18,850 nucleotides of DNA. It comes from Rhizoclosmatium globosum. Lineage: Eukaryota > Chytridiomycota > Chytridiomycetes > Chytridiales > Chytriomycetaceae. Shown here in pieces: positions 1 through 7,443 of the stretch; position 1 is the stretch's first letter; the number at the start of each line of letters is the position of its first letter. Where the stretch lies: assembly GCA_002104985.1 (NCBI GenBank), contig MCGO01000398.1, positions 1 to 18,850 on the forward strand. The letters are read 5' to 3'. The position numbers and the translations under genes were made by a program. Under the pieces are notes generated by a model. It did not search any database and was not told where the DNA came from. It saw only the letters and a list, made by a program, of their open reading frames with translations.

Positions 1-41
1 TACACAAATATTGAGTTTGAGTGCTGAAAATCCTGAATAAG

Positions 42-559
42 GGTGGATCTTGCCAATCAATCTCAGCTTCCTCTTCATGTTCTGCAGGTTATTACTGCAA
101 CAAGGGAGCTTGTTCTGTTTGTACAGCTGGTTACTTTTGTCCTGGCAATGGTGAACAAGCACAATGTGCCAGTGGGGCAACCAGTGCAGGTGGGATATCC
201 TCAACGACGAAAGAAGCTTGTGCATGTAAGGATGCGTTCACTGGTCCAGTTGGAGGACCCTGCACGCCAAAGCCAAGCTGTGTTGCTGGTGAATATATGG
301 CATCCAATGGAAGTTGCGTCGCTTGTGAAGCAGCCTACAATTGTGCGGATGCCAAGACGAGGGTTAAATGCCCTGCTTTGAGTTTGAGTAACACGGATGC
401 GCAACAACTTGGACAATGTGCCTGCCAGGGCAGGATATTACGGAAATCTGGTAAGAGAAATAGTGAGAGGATTTAAGGATAGAGACTAAATGGATTTTTT
501 AGGGCGAAACATCGAATGATGGAGTTACAACTGTCGTAATTCCTGGTGTTAGATTTTAA
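42..559 (+). CDS. Cysteine-rich (GCC2/3- or EGF-like repeat) protein, 5'-partial, apparent frameshift
   Basis: The frame from about 42 to 428 encodes a small-residue- and Cys-rich segment with repeats of the form C-x-A-G-Y-x-C (SCSAGYYC, CTAGYFC), then CACKDAF and CACQ. This resembles the disulfide-rich repeats of secreted or surface proteins. An in-frame stop at 18-20 and a plausible acceptor (AG at 40-41) suggest an upstream exon outside the window. After CACQ the frame gives an unlikely basic ending. Dropping one G from the GGG at 428-430 instead continues as AGYYGNL, the same repeat type. That is followed by a good 52-nt intron (451-502, GTAAGA donor, ACTAA branch motif, TTTTTTAG acceptor) and a short last exon ending in TAA at 557-559. 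It is therefore either a frameshifted gene or carries a base error. Function and family are not identified; secretion is inferred only from the cysteines. Confidence 0.45.
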
Positions 560-946
560 AACTGATCGTGTGTTAGATGTTTGAAGTATTTTCAACAGTT
601 AAGAATGAAACAGAACGGGAGTCAATCAACCTTCCTTTAATTATTCATTCTTAAATTAAAACGCCTACAATGGCTTCGGTTTCAATAAAATATCTGCGAA
701 CGTGTGTAATGCAACCATTGGTTGTTTTTGCTGACTCAGTGTACTTCAAAAGTAGGAGATGCAGCAAGGACAATTGCACAATAGTATAAAGCATCTTTCT
801 GTCTCTGATATCATGTCAAGAATGAGCTATCACTTTTAAGAGTGACGAAGGCGTTTTGAGAAAGGGAAATCACACGGGGTTTGGGGTGGAGGCTCCAATA
901 GGCTTGGAGCAAAAAGCATCTCCATTTTGCACAGAGTCGACCCCAA
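560..946. other. Intergenic region upstream of WSC1
   Basis: No convincing coding frame is seen on either strand in these 387 bases. The sequence is AT-rich up to about 700. It contains AATAAA at about 685, a possible polyadenylation signal for the upstream gene, and a perfect TGACTCA at 732-738, the consensus for AP-1/Gcn4-type bZIP factors, about 210 bp upstream of the WSC1 start. A single heptamer can occur by chance, so its regulatory role is only a suggestion. Confidence 0.4.
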
Positions 947-2389
947 ATGAGGGATTGCGCTGTTCTCGTCCTTCTCGCACTAGCAGCATCGGTTCCCACC
1001 GCCGCGCAGCTCACGCCGTATGGATGCTACTCGTTACCGGGGATACCGGGAGATGCGAAGCTGCTTGACCCGATGACGCCCGAGGCCTGTGCGACCCGGT
1101 GTGGATACAAAGGCCTTGCCCTGATCGCGCCGGTCGTCAGCAACCGGTACCAGTCGCTGTGTTCGTGTGCGCTGTACGAGCCGGCGAAGTCGTCGTTCCC
1201 GTGCACGGAGGTGTGCCTAGGTGTGTTTCGGTGTTCGTTGTTTGGTGGTTGTTCGGTGTTCAGTGTTGATGAGTGCGATCGATTGCTCGGCCTTGACTAA
1301 CTTCAACGCTTTCCTTTCTTTCTCAGGTGCCGCAAGCCTGATGTCTCTTCGCCTTGTGGCGGCTGGTCAAATGGACAGGTGGCCTGGAGCGGCTACGGCA
1401 TCCCATTCACTACCACAACAACCACTACAACCACCACTACCACAACTACAACAACAACAACCACTACCGAAAACAGAATTCAACCTCCTCCGCAAACACA
1501 AGTCCTACCTTCACCTCAACCAACGCTACTTGTCCCTCTTATCACAACGACTGACAATGGCTCGGGAGGCTCTGCATCGTCAACAGGTGTTATCCTTAAC
1601 TCTTCAACAATTGCTGGGGCAGCAGGCCATGCCACGGGAACTACTCAGTCCTCTCATCCGACATCAGCAACGAATCCTATCACCACAAACGACCCTATCC
1701 TGTCAGCTGGGAGTATAGCAGGAATTGTCATTGGATGTTTAATTGCCCTTGGGCTCTGTTGTTTTGCCGGCTACTACCTGTATCGTCGAAGAAATGCGGA
1801 GAAAGCCGACAACCCTCATTTGCAACAGAATCCACCGATTCCAAGCGATTTAATGAGCTTTTACGGTACTTCAAAATACCAAGTACTCGATAACCAATCA
1901 ACCCACGGAGCCGCATCTATGGCGCCATCCTATCCAATCTATCTGCCTCCGCCACCTCCGCCGACAGTCTCCAATAATGTCAATGTACCTCTCCAATTTC
2001 AGAAAAAGTCTACAATGTTTCAAAGTTTATTACCGAAAAAATCGGTGGGAGAAGGGGTGGAGCTTATTCCATCATCCCGAAGTTTGTCTCTGAATTCAGA
2101 AGATTCAGGAGAACGAATTCGACGAGCGGGGTATCCTCTTGGGGCAATGCCAGATGGTCTGCGGAATGATTTAGGACATCAATCCGATTCTGGTGCGTCA
2201 AGCGTCAGCGATAGCGGGAAATATAAACCAAGGCGGTTTATTCAAGAGCAATATGCACAATCTTCATATTTGGATTCTTCTGGTATCGGAAGAACTACTC
2301 AGACAATGAGTGCAGAGTCTTCCGTGTTTATGAATGTCTTGTTGCACAACGTTAACAATGACAACAAAGAGTTTACCCCACGAAAATAG
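947..2389 (+). CDS. WSC-domain single-pass membrane protein (WSC1)
   Basis: Model: exons 947-1212 and 1327-2389, 442 aa. A signal peptide (about residues 1-21, ending TAAQ) is followed by a WSC domain (about 25-110) with the eight expected cysteines: YGC, EAC-ATRC, LC-SC, C-TEV-C and CGG-W, ending WSGYG. A run of 20 Thr and a Ser/Thr-rich stretch come next, then one membrane segment (about 219-240, AGIVIGCLIALGLCCFAGYY), YRRR as stop-transfer, and a roughly 200-residue cytoplasmic tail with a Pro run. This is the architecture of fungal cell-wall stress sensors (Wsc1-3 type), where WSC binds wall glycan and the tail signals. The intron falls inside WSC. The donor (GTGCCT at 1213) was chosen because it is the only one tested that keeps frame and gives eight Cys; the acceptor (TTCTTTCTCAG, branch GACTAAC) is strong. 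The tail ends with the shared motif SSVFMNVLLHN. Exon 1 is markedly GC-rich at third positions. No homologue search was possible. Confidence 0.85.
1409..1468 (+). repeat. ACN codon tract encoding 20 threonines
   Basis: Twenty consecutive Thr codons (a mixture of ACA, ACC and ACT) lie directly after the WSC domain of WSC1. Thr runs in this position are typical O-mannosylated rigid stalks in fungal wall sensors. The mixed codons suggest a low-complexity tract that is selected or slipped long ago rather than a pure microsatellite. Confidence 0.9.
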
Positions 2390-2409
2390 TTTGTAGATAG
2401 ATCATTTTA

Positions 2410-2470
2410 ATAAAGCGTTGGATGCTTTATCCCTGTCAAATTGGAGAATAATTCTCCACCTTGATCAAGG
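2410..2470. repeat. Three back-to-back perfect inverted repeats
   Basis: Within 61 bases downstream of the WSC1 stop there are three elements. The first is ATAAAGC / 7-nt loop / GCTTTAT (2410-2430). The second is TGGAGAAT / A / ATTCTCCA (2442-2458). The third is the 12-bp palindrome CCTTGATCAAGG (2459-2470), which abuts the second. Arms were checked base by base. They sit where the 3'UTR or polyadenylation region of WSC1 should be, so they could act as RNA hairpins or as DNA-binding sites. Function is unknown. Confidence 0.75.
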
Positions 2471-2788
2471 CAATGTCATGACGGTTAGTTGATGAAACTT
2501 CCAATCAAGAAGCATATTGCCACGTTCTCAGTACTACTCATAGAAATCATGCAGAAGATTCCTGATTTATCCGCTGCTGAATAATGGCGTGCGCGAGTTT
2601 CGGTACGTCTTCAACGAACCAACGACCTGCCATACAACCAACAGCTCAACCGATTCACCTCACAAATCTGCCAGCATTAATGTACACTTATCATGTGTAG
2701 TTGACTTTGTCGTTAAATGAATCAGCACAACCGACACCCCTTCCCACAACCACCAACTATCTCTCCCAAGTTCCAAACGCCTACCGCC

Positions 2789-2792
2789 AAAA
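2789..2792 (-). terminator. Pol III oligo-T terminator of tRNA-Leu
   Basis: Four T residues on the minus strand start five bases after the tRNA discriminator base, at the usual distance for RNA polymerase III termination. Confidence 0.6.
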
Positions 2793-2796
2793 CACA

Positions 2797-2878
2797 TGAG
2801 CAGAGTGGGATTCGAACCCACGCCTACGAATAGATCACGGCCTTAACGTGACGCCTTTGACCGCTCGGCCATCTGCCC
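2797..2878 (-). tRNA. tRNA-Leu (anticodon AAG)
   Basis: Read on the minus strand, 82 nt fold as a class II tRNA. The acceptor stem GGGCAGA pairs with TCTGCTC (one G-U) with discriminator A. The D-arm region is GGCCGAGCGGTCAAAGGC. The anticodon stem is TCACG/CGTGA with loop TTAAGGC, giving anticodon AAG. A long variable arm follows, then T-arm GTGGG-TTCGAAT-CCCAC. The long variable arm and A discriminator fit leucine. There is no intron. An oligo-T RNA polymerase III terminator (AAAA at 2789-2792 on the + strand) follows the 3' end. It lies between the + strand genes WSC1 and WSC2 in the opposite orientation. Confidence 0.95.
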
Positions 2879-3257
2879 GTAACTAACAGATGCGTGTATT
2901 GAATATCACTCTAGCCCTTTCTCAACTCATACCTGTTCTACGCATTCTTCACACTTAAAAGCTGATAGTCTTGTGCTACTGCCAAACAATTTGTGTTGGC
3001 AATTTAATGCTTTTTGGGTCTTCCACGATGATTCCACCTTCAAATACCAATTATTTCGAGTAACAATAAAAACATGATGAAACCTAATAGCTCTATACAA
3101 TATGATCTATATGAAAGACAATGGTGTCATAAACTGTAAGGAGTTACTGTCAAGAAATTGATTTTAAGTTCTTGACACATTTTGGCCAAAACTTACGTTG
3201 TGACGTTCGTGCTACCGAATAAGTAGGACTTTAACATTTTAATCTTCTCATTCATAG
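2879..3257. other. Gene-free stretch upstream of WSC2; likely holds its unresolved 5' exon or intron
   Basis: No frame can be called with confidence. WSC2 must get its start codon, and probably a signal peptide, from here or from an internal ATG. One weak candidate is the ATG at about 2891, whose short frame opens with a moderately hydrophobic stretch (MRVLNITLALSQLIP), but no convincing donor follows it. An inverted repeat plus palindrome (3148-3191) and a probable intron acceptor TTCATAG (ending 3257) are the only other structures seen. Confidence 0.4.
3148..3191. repeat. 9-bp inverted repeat followed by 12-bp palindrome upstream of WSC2
   Basis: TGTCAAGAA (3148-3156) and TTCTTGACA (3169-3177) are perfect inverted arms around a 12-nt AT-rich spacer. 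Two bases later TTTTGGCCAAAA (3180-3191) is a perfect 12-bp palindrome. The position, just 5' of the first supported WSC2 exon, suits dimeric transcription-factor sites or, if transcribed, leader or intron hairpins. No factor can be named. Confidence 0.65.
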
Positions 3258-4188
3258 GTATTTATTGTCACAAATCTACTTGAGAGCTGGAGATGGAACT
3301 GAAGAGATTGGAAAAAATATCCACCATCCTATGTCACTGACGTCCGTCAATCAAAGGAGAGATCCACCACAACCGCGATTTGTTGGATGCTTTTCCACTC
3401 CGAATAATACGGTAGCAACAACAACAACAGCGGTAGCGGCGCCTTCAGAATGTTGGAAGTCTTGCACAAACACAAGCACTGCCTTGCTGTCTCTGTCGCG
3501 AGCAACGAATCCACAAAACTCTTCACTTACGCTCCAACTGTTATGTCTATGCTGGCCGATTGCACGAATCAATGAATTCAGAGCAAATGAGGCTGACTGC
3601 TTGGCTCCTTGTTTTGGCGACAACACGATCAACAACTTGACCTGTGGCGGGGTATCGGGCACCGATCTCCGATGGTCTGGCTACTCCACTACAGCAGAAA
3701 CTATACCCACCGATCAAAGGAGCCCCCTTCCTGTTGTAATTGGTGTCTTGGCTGTTGCACTACTTGTCATTATTGTGGCAACAGCAATATGGCGTCTATG
3801 TAAACGTAGACCTACAAAAAAGTACGTCGACATGGATATCTTTGATGCCGCGTTGAAATCCACAATGGCTCGCTCTGAGACGCCATTTCGTCGACAGACA
3901 CAAGAATTCTATCGCTCGTCTCTGCAAATTCCTCTTACTTCAACGATGGGAGGTGAACCGAGCACGGCTATGACGACACCGGGACTTGGAATCATGTCAG
4001 CTGAGGTTTATCTGCACATTGGGAATTCGCTTCGTGATAGTTTTCAAGGCAGGGATAGTATAAGTTATAGTGGTGGGCGGCCTTCAACTGCGATTGAAGT
4101 GGATGCGCGTCCAAGTGAAAGTCGAGCGTCGTCTTCGTTGTTTATGAGTGTGTTTGCGGAAAACGAAGTGATAGAACAGCATGTGTAA
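3258..4188 (+). CDS. Divergent WSC-domain single-pass membrane protein (WSC2), 5' end unresolved
   Basis: The frame is open from a probable acceptor (TTCATAG, exon from 3258) to TAA at 4186-4188. After about 35 unremarkable residues comes a WSC-like domain with eight Cys in the canonical order: VGC, EC-WKSC, LC-LC, DC-LAPC and LTCGG, ending WSGYS, the same ending as WSC1. A Thr/Pro stretch follows, then one membrane segment (about nt 3730-3795, PVVIGVLAVALLVIIVATAI), RLCKRR as stop-transfer and a roughly 130-residue tail. There is no signal peptide in this exon, so a 5' exon is expected. The first in-frame ATG (3331) would start without one. The tail holds GRPSTAIEV and the shared motif SSLFMSVFAEN, eight residues from the C-terminus. 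WSC1 is upstream and the third family member starts 176 bp downstream. The likely role, by analogy only, is wall or surface sensing. WSC identity is well supported by the cysteine spacing. Confidence 0.75.
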
Positions 4189-4364
4189 TTAGAATAGAGG
4201 GGACTTGTCCTTGTTATACCTATCATTATTGTGGTGTAAATATTTGGGTGGACAAACAATGCAATGCAGTCCCAATCAATTTAGAGTTTATGGAAATTGC
4301 TGTATCCATCACTTGCACATAATTGAGACAAGAGTGATATACTTCAAGAGTTGGTGATCGTCAG

Positions 4365-5279
4365 ATGCTGAATCAAAGTGTGCCATCAAGCGTATATGAT
4401 ACGATTGATGCACCTTCAACAACGTTTGGTATAACGGCAACAGAACCAATTCAAACGACAAACTTATCACTCATTATTTTATCTCTCTGTGTTATATTTG
4501 GGTTCCTTGCTGTGGCTGGAATAGCTGTCTGCTGCTTCTGTCACACCTGCTGCAGGAACGTTCAACGACTGTCAAAGCAGCCTTCAATGGCTCAAGTCAC
4601 TCAAGCAGAAGCATTACAACACGTTGCTCAAAGTATTTGGAAACCTATAGGAGCTGTCAGCACGGCCCCTCCTCCTTCTTCTCCTGATTCCGACGCAGCC
4701 ATATCTGGGAGCGAGTCATCATCACGAGGGATTTTACCCCAACGTGGAAGTAAACATACAACAACTGGCGCGAGTAATGTCAGTGTACTCTCAATATCAT
4801 CGCAAAGCATAAAAAGTATACCAAACCATCACCGTTTGGGTCAATTTCAACTACCCGCGTACTCCATTCAATCAGCCTACGATGAAGTAATAAATTTGAA
4901 CCAGCTCGAAGTTGAACAAACGGAAGTATCTATTAAAATACACCCACCGTCTATTCACTCACTGGGAAACAATTCTGCATCGAATAGTCGACCCAACACC
5001 ATGCTATCAAATACACCACTGGAAAAATCAGTGTCATGGTCATCCAATGCAATCGGAAGTTCAGCGACGGAAGATGGAGATATCGAGCAAAAAAACATGA
5101 TGGGTAAACTGTTTCGCAAGGCAACTATCACATCACTTCGATCTGGGGGTCAGTCGTCCATGCCAAACAGTCGACCTACGACCATAGTCGAAACATTCAC
5201 CAAGGACTGTACGTCACGGTCTCAGAGTTCAATTGGTTTGACTGGTTCGGTGGATGCAGTACAGACTGAAAACGAATCA

Positions 5280-5312
<33 letters not shown>

Positions 5313-5851
5313 CTACAGCAGCAACAGCAAAACAAGATTGGGAAATTATTTCGAATGCAAAATCCGATGCGGCCAGGATATTCACGGACTTCAAATGTGG
5401 GGGAAGGATCACAACTGGAAAATGTTTTATCAAGGCCTTTGAGTGCGATAGGAATCATGTTTATGCAAAGTGCAGGGATTGTAGATCAGAAAACTGGTGG
5501 TGCAGGTGTAGTGGTTCCTGGAAGTCTTGGAGCGAATGGTAAGAATTTCGATTGCCACGACGTTAAATATTGATTCCATTTCCTTTCTTATTTGTAGCTG
5601 TGATTGCACAAGGAATCGAGGTGGAAAGCACCCCTTCAGGGACTCAGACGGTTTCTGACACTAGTAACCTGAAATCATGGACAGACTCAGAAGGCAGCAT
5701 GATAGTCCCCCATGATCCAAACAAAGAAAGGACTCCATCGTCCCTTTTCATGGAAACACTTGAAATCAACGCGAGACTCGATAATGCTTCCCATTCTACA
5801 CATTCTCAGCCAACTGAGCAAACTCAATCGACGTCCCACCCGTCTGTATAA
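4365..5851 (+). CDS. Single-pass membrane protein with long low-complexity tail; WSC-cluster member lacking the WSC domain
   Basis: Model: exons 4365-5538 and 5598-5851, 475 aa. The 59-nt intron (GTAAGA to TTTGTAG) joins in phase 1. A 33-residue Ser/Thr-rich N-terminus with no signal peptide precedes one membrane segment (about 34-58) followed by CCFCHTCC and basic residues. The tail is Ser-rich with a polyQ run. It repeats two short motifs: GKLFR twice (NMMGKLFRK, NKIGKLFRM) and an SRP motif three times (SRPNTML, SRPTTIV, SRPLSAI). The second exon ends with SSLFMETLEIN, matching the tail motif of WSC1 and WSC2. This motif, the order and the strand are why it is placed in the same family despite having no WSC domain. 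The start at 4365 is the first ATG after a stop at 4335-4337; it directly follows TCAG, so an upstream exon remains possible. Function is unknown. Confidence 0.75.
5286..5330 (+). repeat. CAG/CAA repeat encoding polyglutamine
   Basis: Eight CAG codons, one CAA, one CTA (Leu) and five more CAG/CAA codons encode Q9-L-Q5 in the tail of the third membrane protein. The pure (CAG)8 portion is a trinucleotide microsatellite and probably varies in length between strains. Confidence 0.9.
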
Positions 5852-5917
5852 ATAAATTTGGGAATTAATATATACTCCAAACCTTATTTATTCCCGTGTC
5901 ATCCCCGTGTTGTATTA

Positions 5918-6319
5918 CTAAAACTCGCCCCTCCTCCTCGCCTCTGCTCTAAAAAAGGCCTCCCTCCGCCTCTGCTCCGTAATCCTATCATGCGCAAGCT
6001 GATAACAATAATGTGTGGCGAACTGGGACGACACCAGTCCAGTCATTGTAGCGACAAGCAGGACATGGTACGTCCTGATACCCTTGAACCCGTATCCGAG
6101 AAACTGTTTCGAGAAGCCGTGCGAGGCAAGTGATTCCGGAGGTAGTTTTGAAGCTGCGAATGTGAGGAGACCGGTGAGACCGGCGAAGGCGAGGCCGAGT
6201 TCGCGGCCGAATTGGTAGGATTCTGTTTCGGCTTTTGAGAGGAGATCTTCAAAGTATTGCGGCGTGTGGCCCCATTTTGCGGGCCAGAGCTCTTCGACGG
6301 GCGGTGCGTTGGTGTGCAT
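5918..6319 (-). CDS. Small hypothetical membrane protein (133 aa, two predicted helices)
   Basis: An intron-free frame from ATG at 6319 to a stop at 5918-5920. The N-terminus (MHTNAPPVEELWPAKWGHTP) is polar with two Trp. Residues about 42-60 (LGLAFAGLTGLLTFAASKL) and about 84-105 (YHVLLVATMTGLVSSQFATHYC) are hydrophobic helices. The C-terminus is strongly basic (ITEQRRREAFFRAEARRRGEF). The size and pattern resemble small organelle inner-membrane or ER proteins, for example respiratory-complex accessory subunits, but I do not recognise the family. It converges on the third WSC-cluster gene (66 bp between stops) and lies 108 bp downstream of ARL6 on the same strand. Codon quality and length make it a likely real gene. 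Confidence 0.6.
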   Translation of the reverse strand: MHTNAPPVEELWPAKWGHTPQYFEDLLSKAETESYQFGRELGLAFAGLTGLLTFAASKLPPESLASHGFSKQFLGYGFKGIRTYHVLLVATMTGLVSSQFATHYCYQLAHDRITEQRRREAFFRAEARRRGEF

Positions 6320-6427
6320 TCGACTTGGTGGAAAGGTTGTTGGGTTTGAAATCAGTGTTCTATGATAAAGGATAAAGGAAAAAAGAGAACAGAGACATTC
6401 TCACTTTCTATTATCAAGGTATGCAAC

Positions 6428-7366
6428 TTAATACTTCAATTCTTCAGCCAACCAATCCAATCCAACACCAGCTCCTTGTCCCGTAATACCATTCGTGGCA
6501 CAGATTGTCCAATTACGGTCCTTGATTTCTTCGAGTCCAAGAGCCCCCGAGCATTCCGAAGGAGACATGCCTCCTTCTACATCCATCTTGTTTGCAAAGA
6601 AGAGGATGGGTATTTTCCGGTCTCGTAGAACTAGATGCATGAAATGCAATTCAGCAATACGTTTAACAAAAGGAAATAAACACAGTTGTACCTTTATTTT
6701 GGAGCATAGTTTCAAGCTCGTCGCGTGCAACACAGGCTCGTATTTTGTCTGACGCGTCAATGACGAATACGATCGCTTCTACATCAGGATAGTAATATTC
6801 CCTGTAATAGTTGAAGTGTTAGATTCGACTTTGGGGCGACCCTTCTTAGTAAGTTGATGCACGCACCATAGATCACGATATTTCCCTTGCCCAGACATAT
6901 CAAATACGGTAAAAGTCAAACGATGTTGGGTAGAGAATGTTTCCACATTGAAACCAACAGTAGGAACCACTTCAGTTTGAGGAACCTTTTCAAGTAAGAA
7001 AGTAGGTTTAGCTATATCTAGCCATCAGTTTCGAACAAAGAATCCATCTTTGTGGATGAGATTCAAGAATATTATTATTACTCTCCGACACAGCAAGTCT
7101 CAGTTGGAAACGAATCATGACACAGTCTCGCAAGTGATCCACTCAAATATTCGATTTGATTTAGCGACTCACCGCCGATACTTTGAGGCCATTAATGATT
7201 GTACTCTTTCCAGCATTGTCAAGGCCAACCAGGAGGATGTTCACTTTCCGTTTGATTATTCCGAGAGAAGTAAGAAAAGAGGACCATAGACCCACTAATA
7301 GTATTGTATAATTAATTATCGCGATTCTAGGTGGAAAGGAGAAGTATTGAAAAAGGAATAGTTACT
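6428..7366 (-). CDS. ARL6: ARL6/BBS3, ARF-like small GTPase of the BBSome pathway
   Basis: Exons on the minus strand: 7366 (A of ATG only), 7294-7173, 6985-6867, 6801-6692 and 6630-6428, giving 184 aa (human ARL6 has 186). Motifs: Gly2 (MGLWSSF, N-myristoylation in the ARF family), P-loop GLDNAGKS (24-31), switch I Thr in VVPTVGF (T50), DMSGQG (70-75, the ARL6 form of the DxGGQ motif), NKMD (131-134) and ICATNG. The hallmark ARL6 stretch KIPILFFANKMD is present. ARL6 recruits the BBSome coat to membranes at the ciliary base, so its presence implies a flagellated stage. All introns keep phase (lengths 71, 187, 65 and 61 nt); the spacing between LK and PTVGF is 10 residues as in human. The in-frame GTG/TGG preceding GGT and the need for Met-Gly show the start codon is split by intron 1. 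SAP18 is divergent 77 bp away. Confidence 0.93.
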
Positions 7367-7443
7367 TTGTTTTGTCCAGTTTTTCCTCCAAGCAACTTGA
7401 ACAACAAAAACACACACCAACAACAACTGCGCAACCAAGATCG
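7367..7443. promoter_or_regulatory. Bidirectional intergenic region between ARL6 and SAP18
   Basis: Only 77 bp separate the first base of the ARL6 start codon (7366, minus strand) from the SAP18 start (7444, plus strand). Both promoters and both 5'UTRs must overlap here or extend into the genes. No TATA box is visible; the plus strand is rich in CAA/ACA. Confidence 0.5.

Larger units (their letters stand above)
2390..2796. other. Gene-free stretch with palindromes, 3' of WSC1
   Basis: No coding frame is supported. The first 80 bases hold AATAAA (2409-2414, likely the WSC1 polyadenylation signal) and a cluster of inverted repeats listed separately. An extra 8-bp palindrome GTCATGAC lies just after them at about 2474. 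The remainder up to the tRNA shows nothing recognisable. Confidence 0.5.

Noticed and set aside
637..660. AT-rich inverted repeat TTTAATT / AATTAAA
   Set aside because: Seven A/T-only base pairs in an AT-rich spacer are expected by chance.
947..1300. Reading WSC1 exon 1 through to the stop at 1300 as a short secreted protein
   Set aside because: It would lose the seventh/eighth Cys and CGG of the WSC domain, while a strong acceptor at 1326 restores them in frame.
5197..5458. Antisense frames with long Ala or Cys runs opposite the polyQ tract
   Set aside because: They are simple shadows of the CAG repeat on the complementary strand.
7241..7287. ATG at 7287 (minus strand) as the ARL6 start
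   Set aside because: It reads out of frame with the P-loop and encodes no ARL6-like N-terminus; the split codon at 7366/7294 gives Met-Gly in the right frame.
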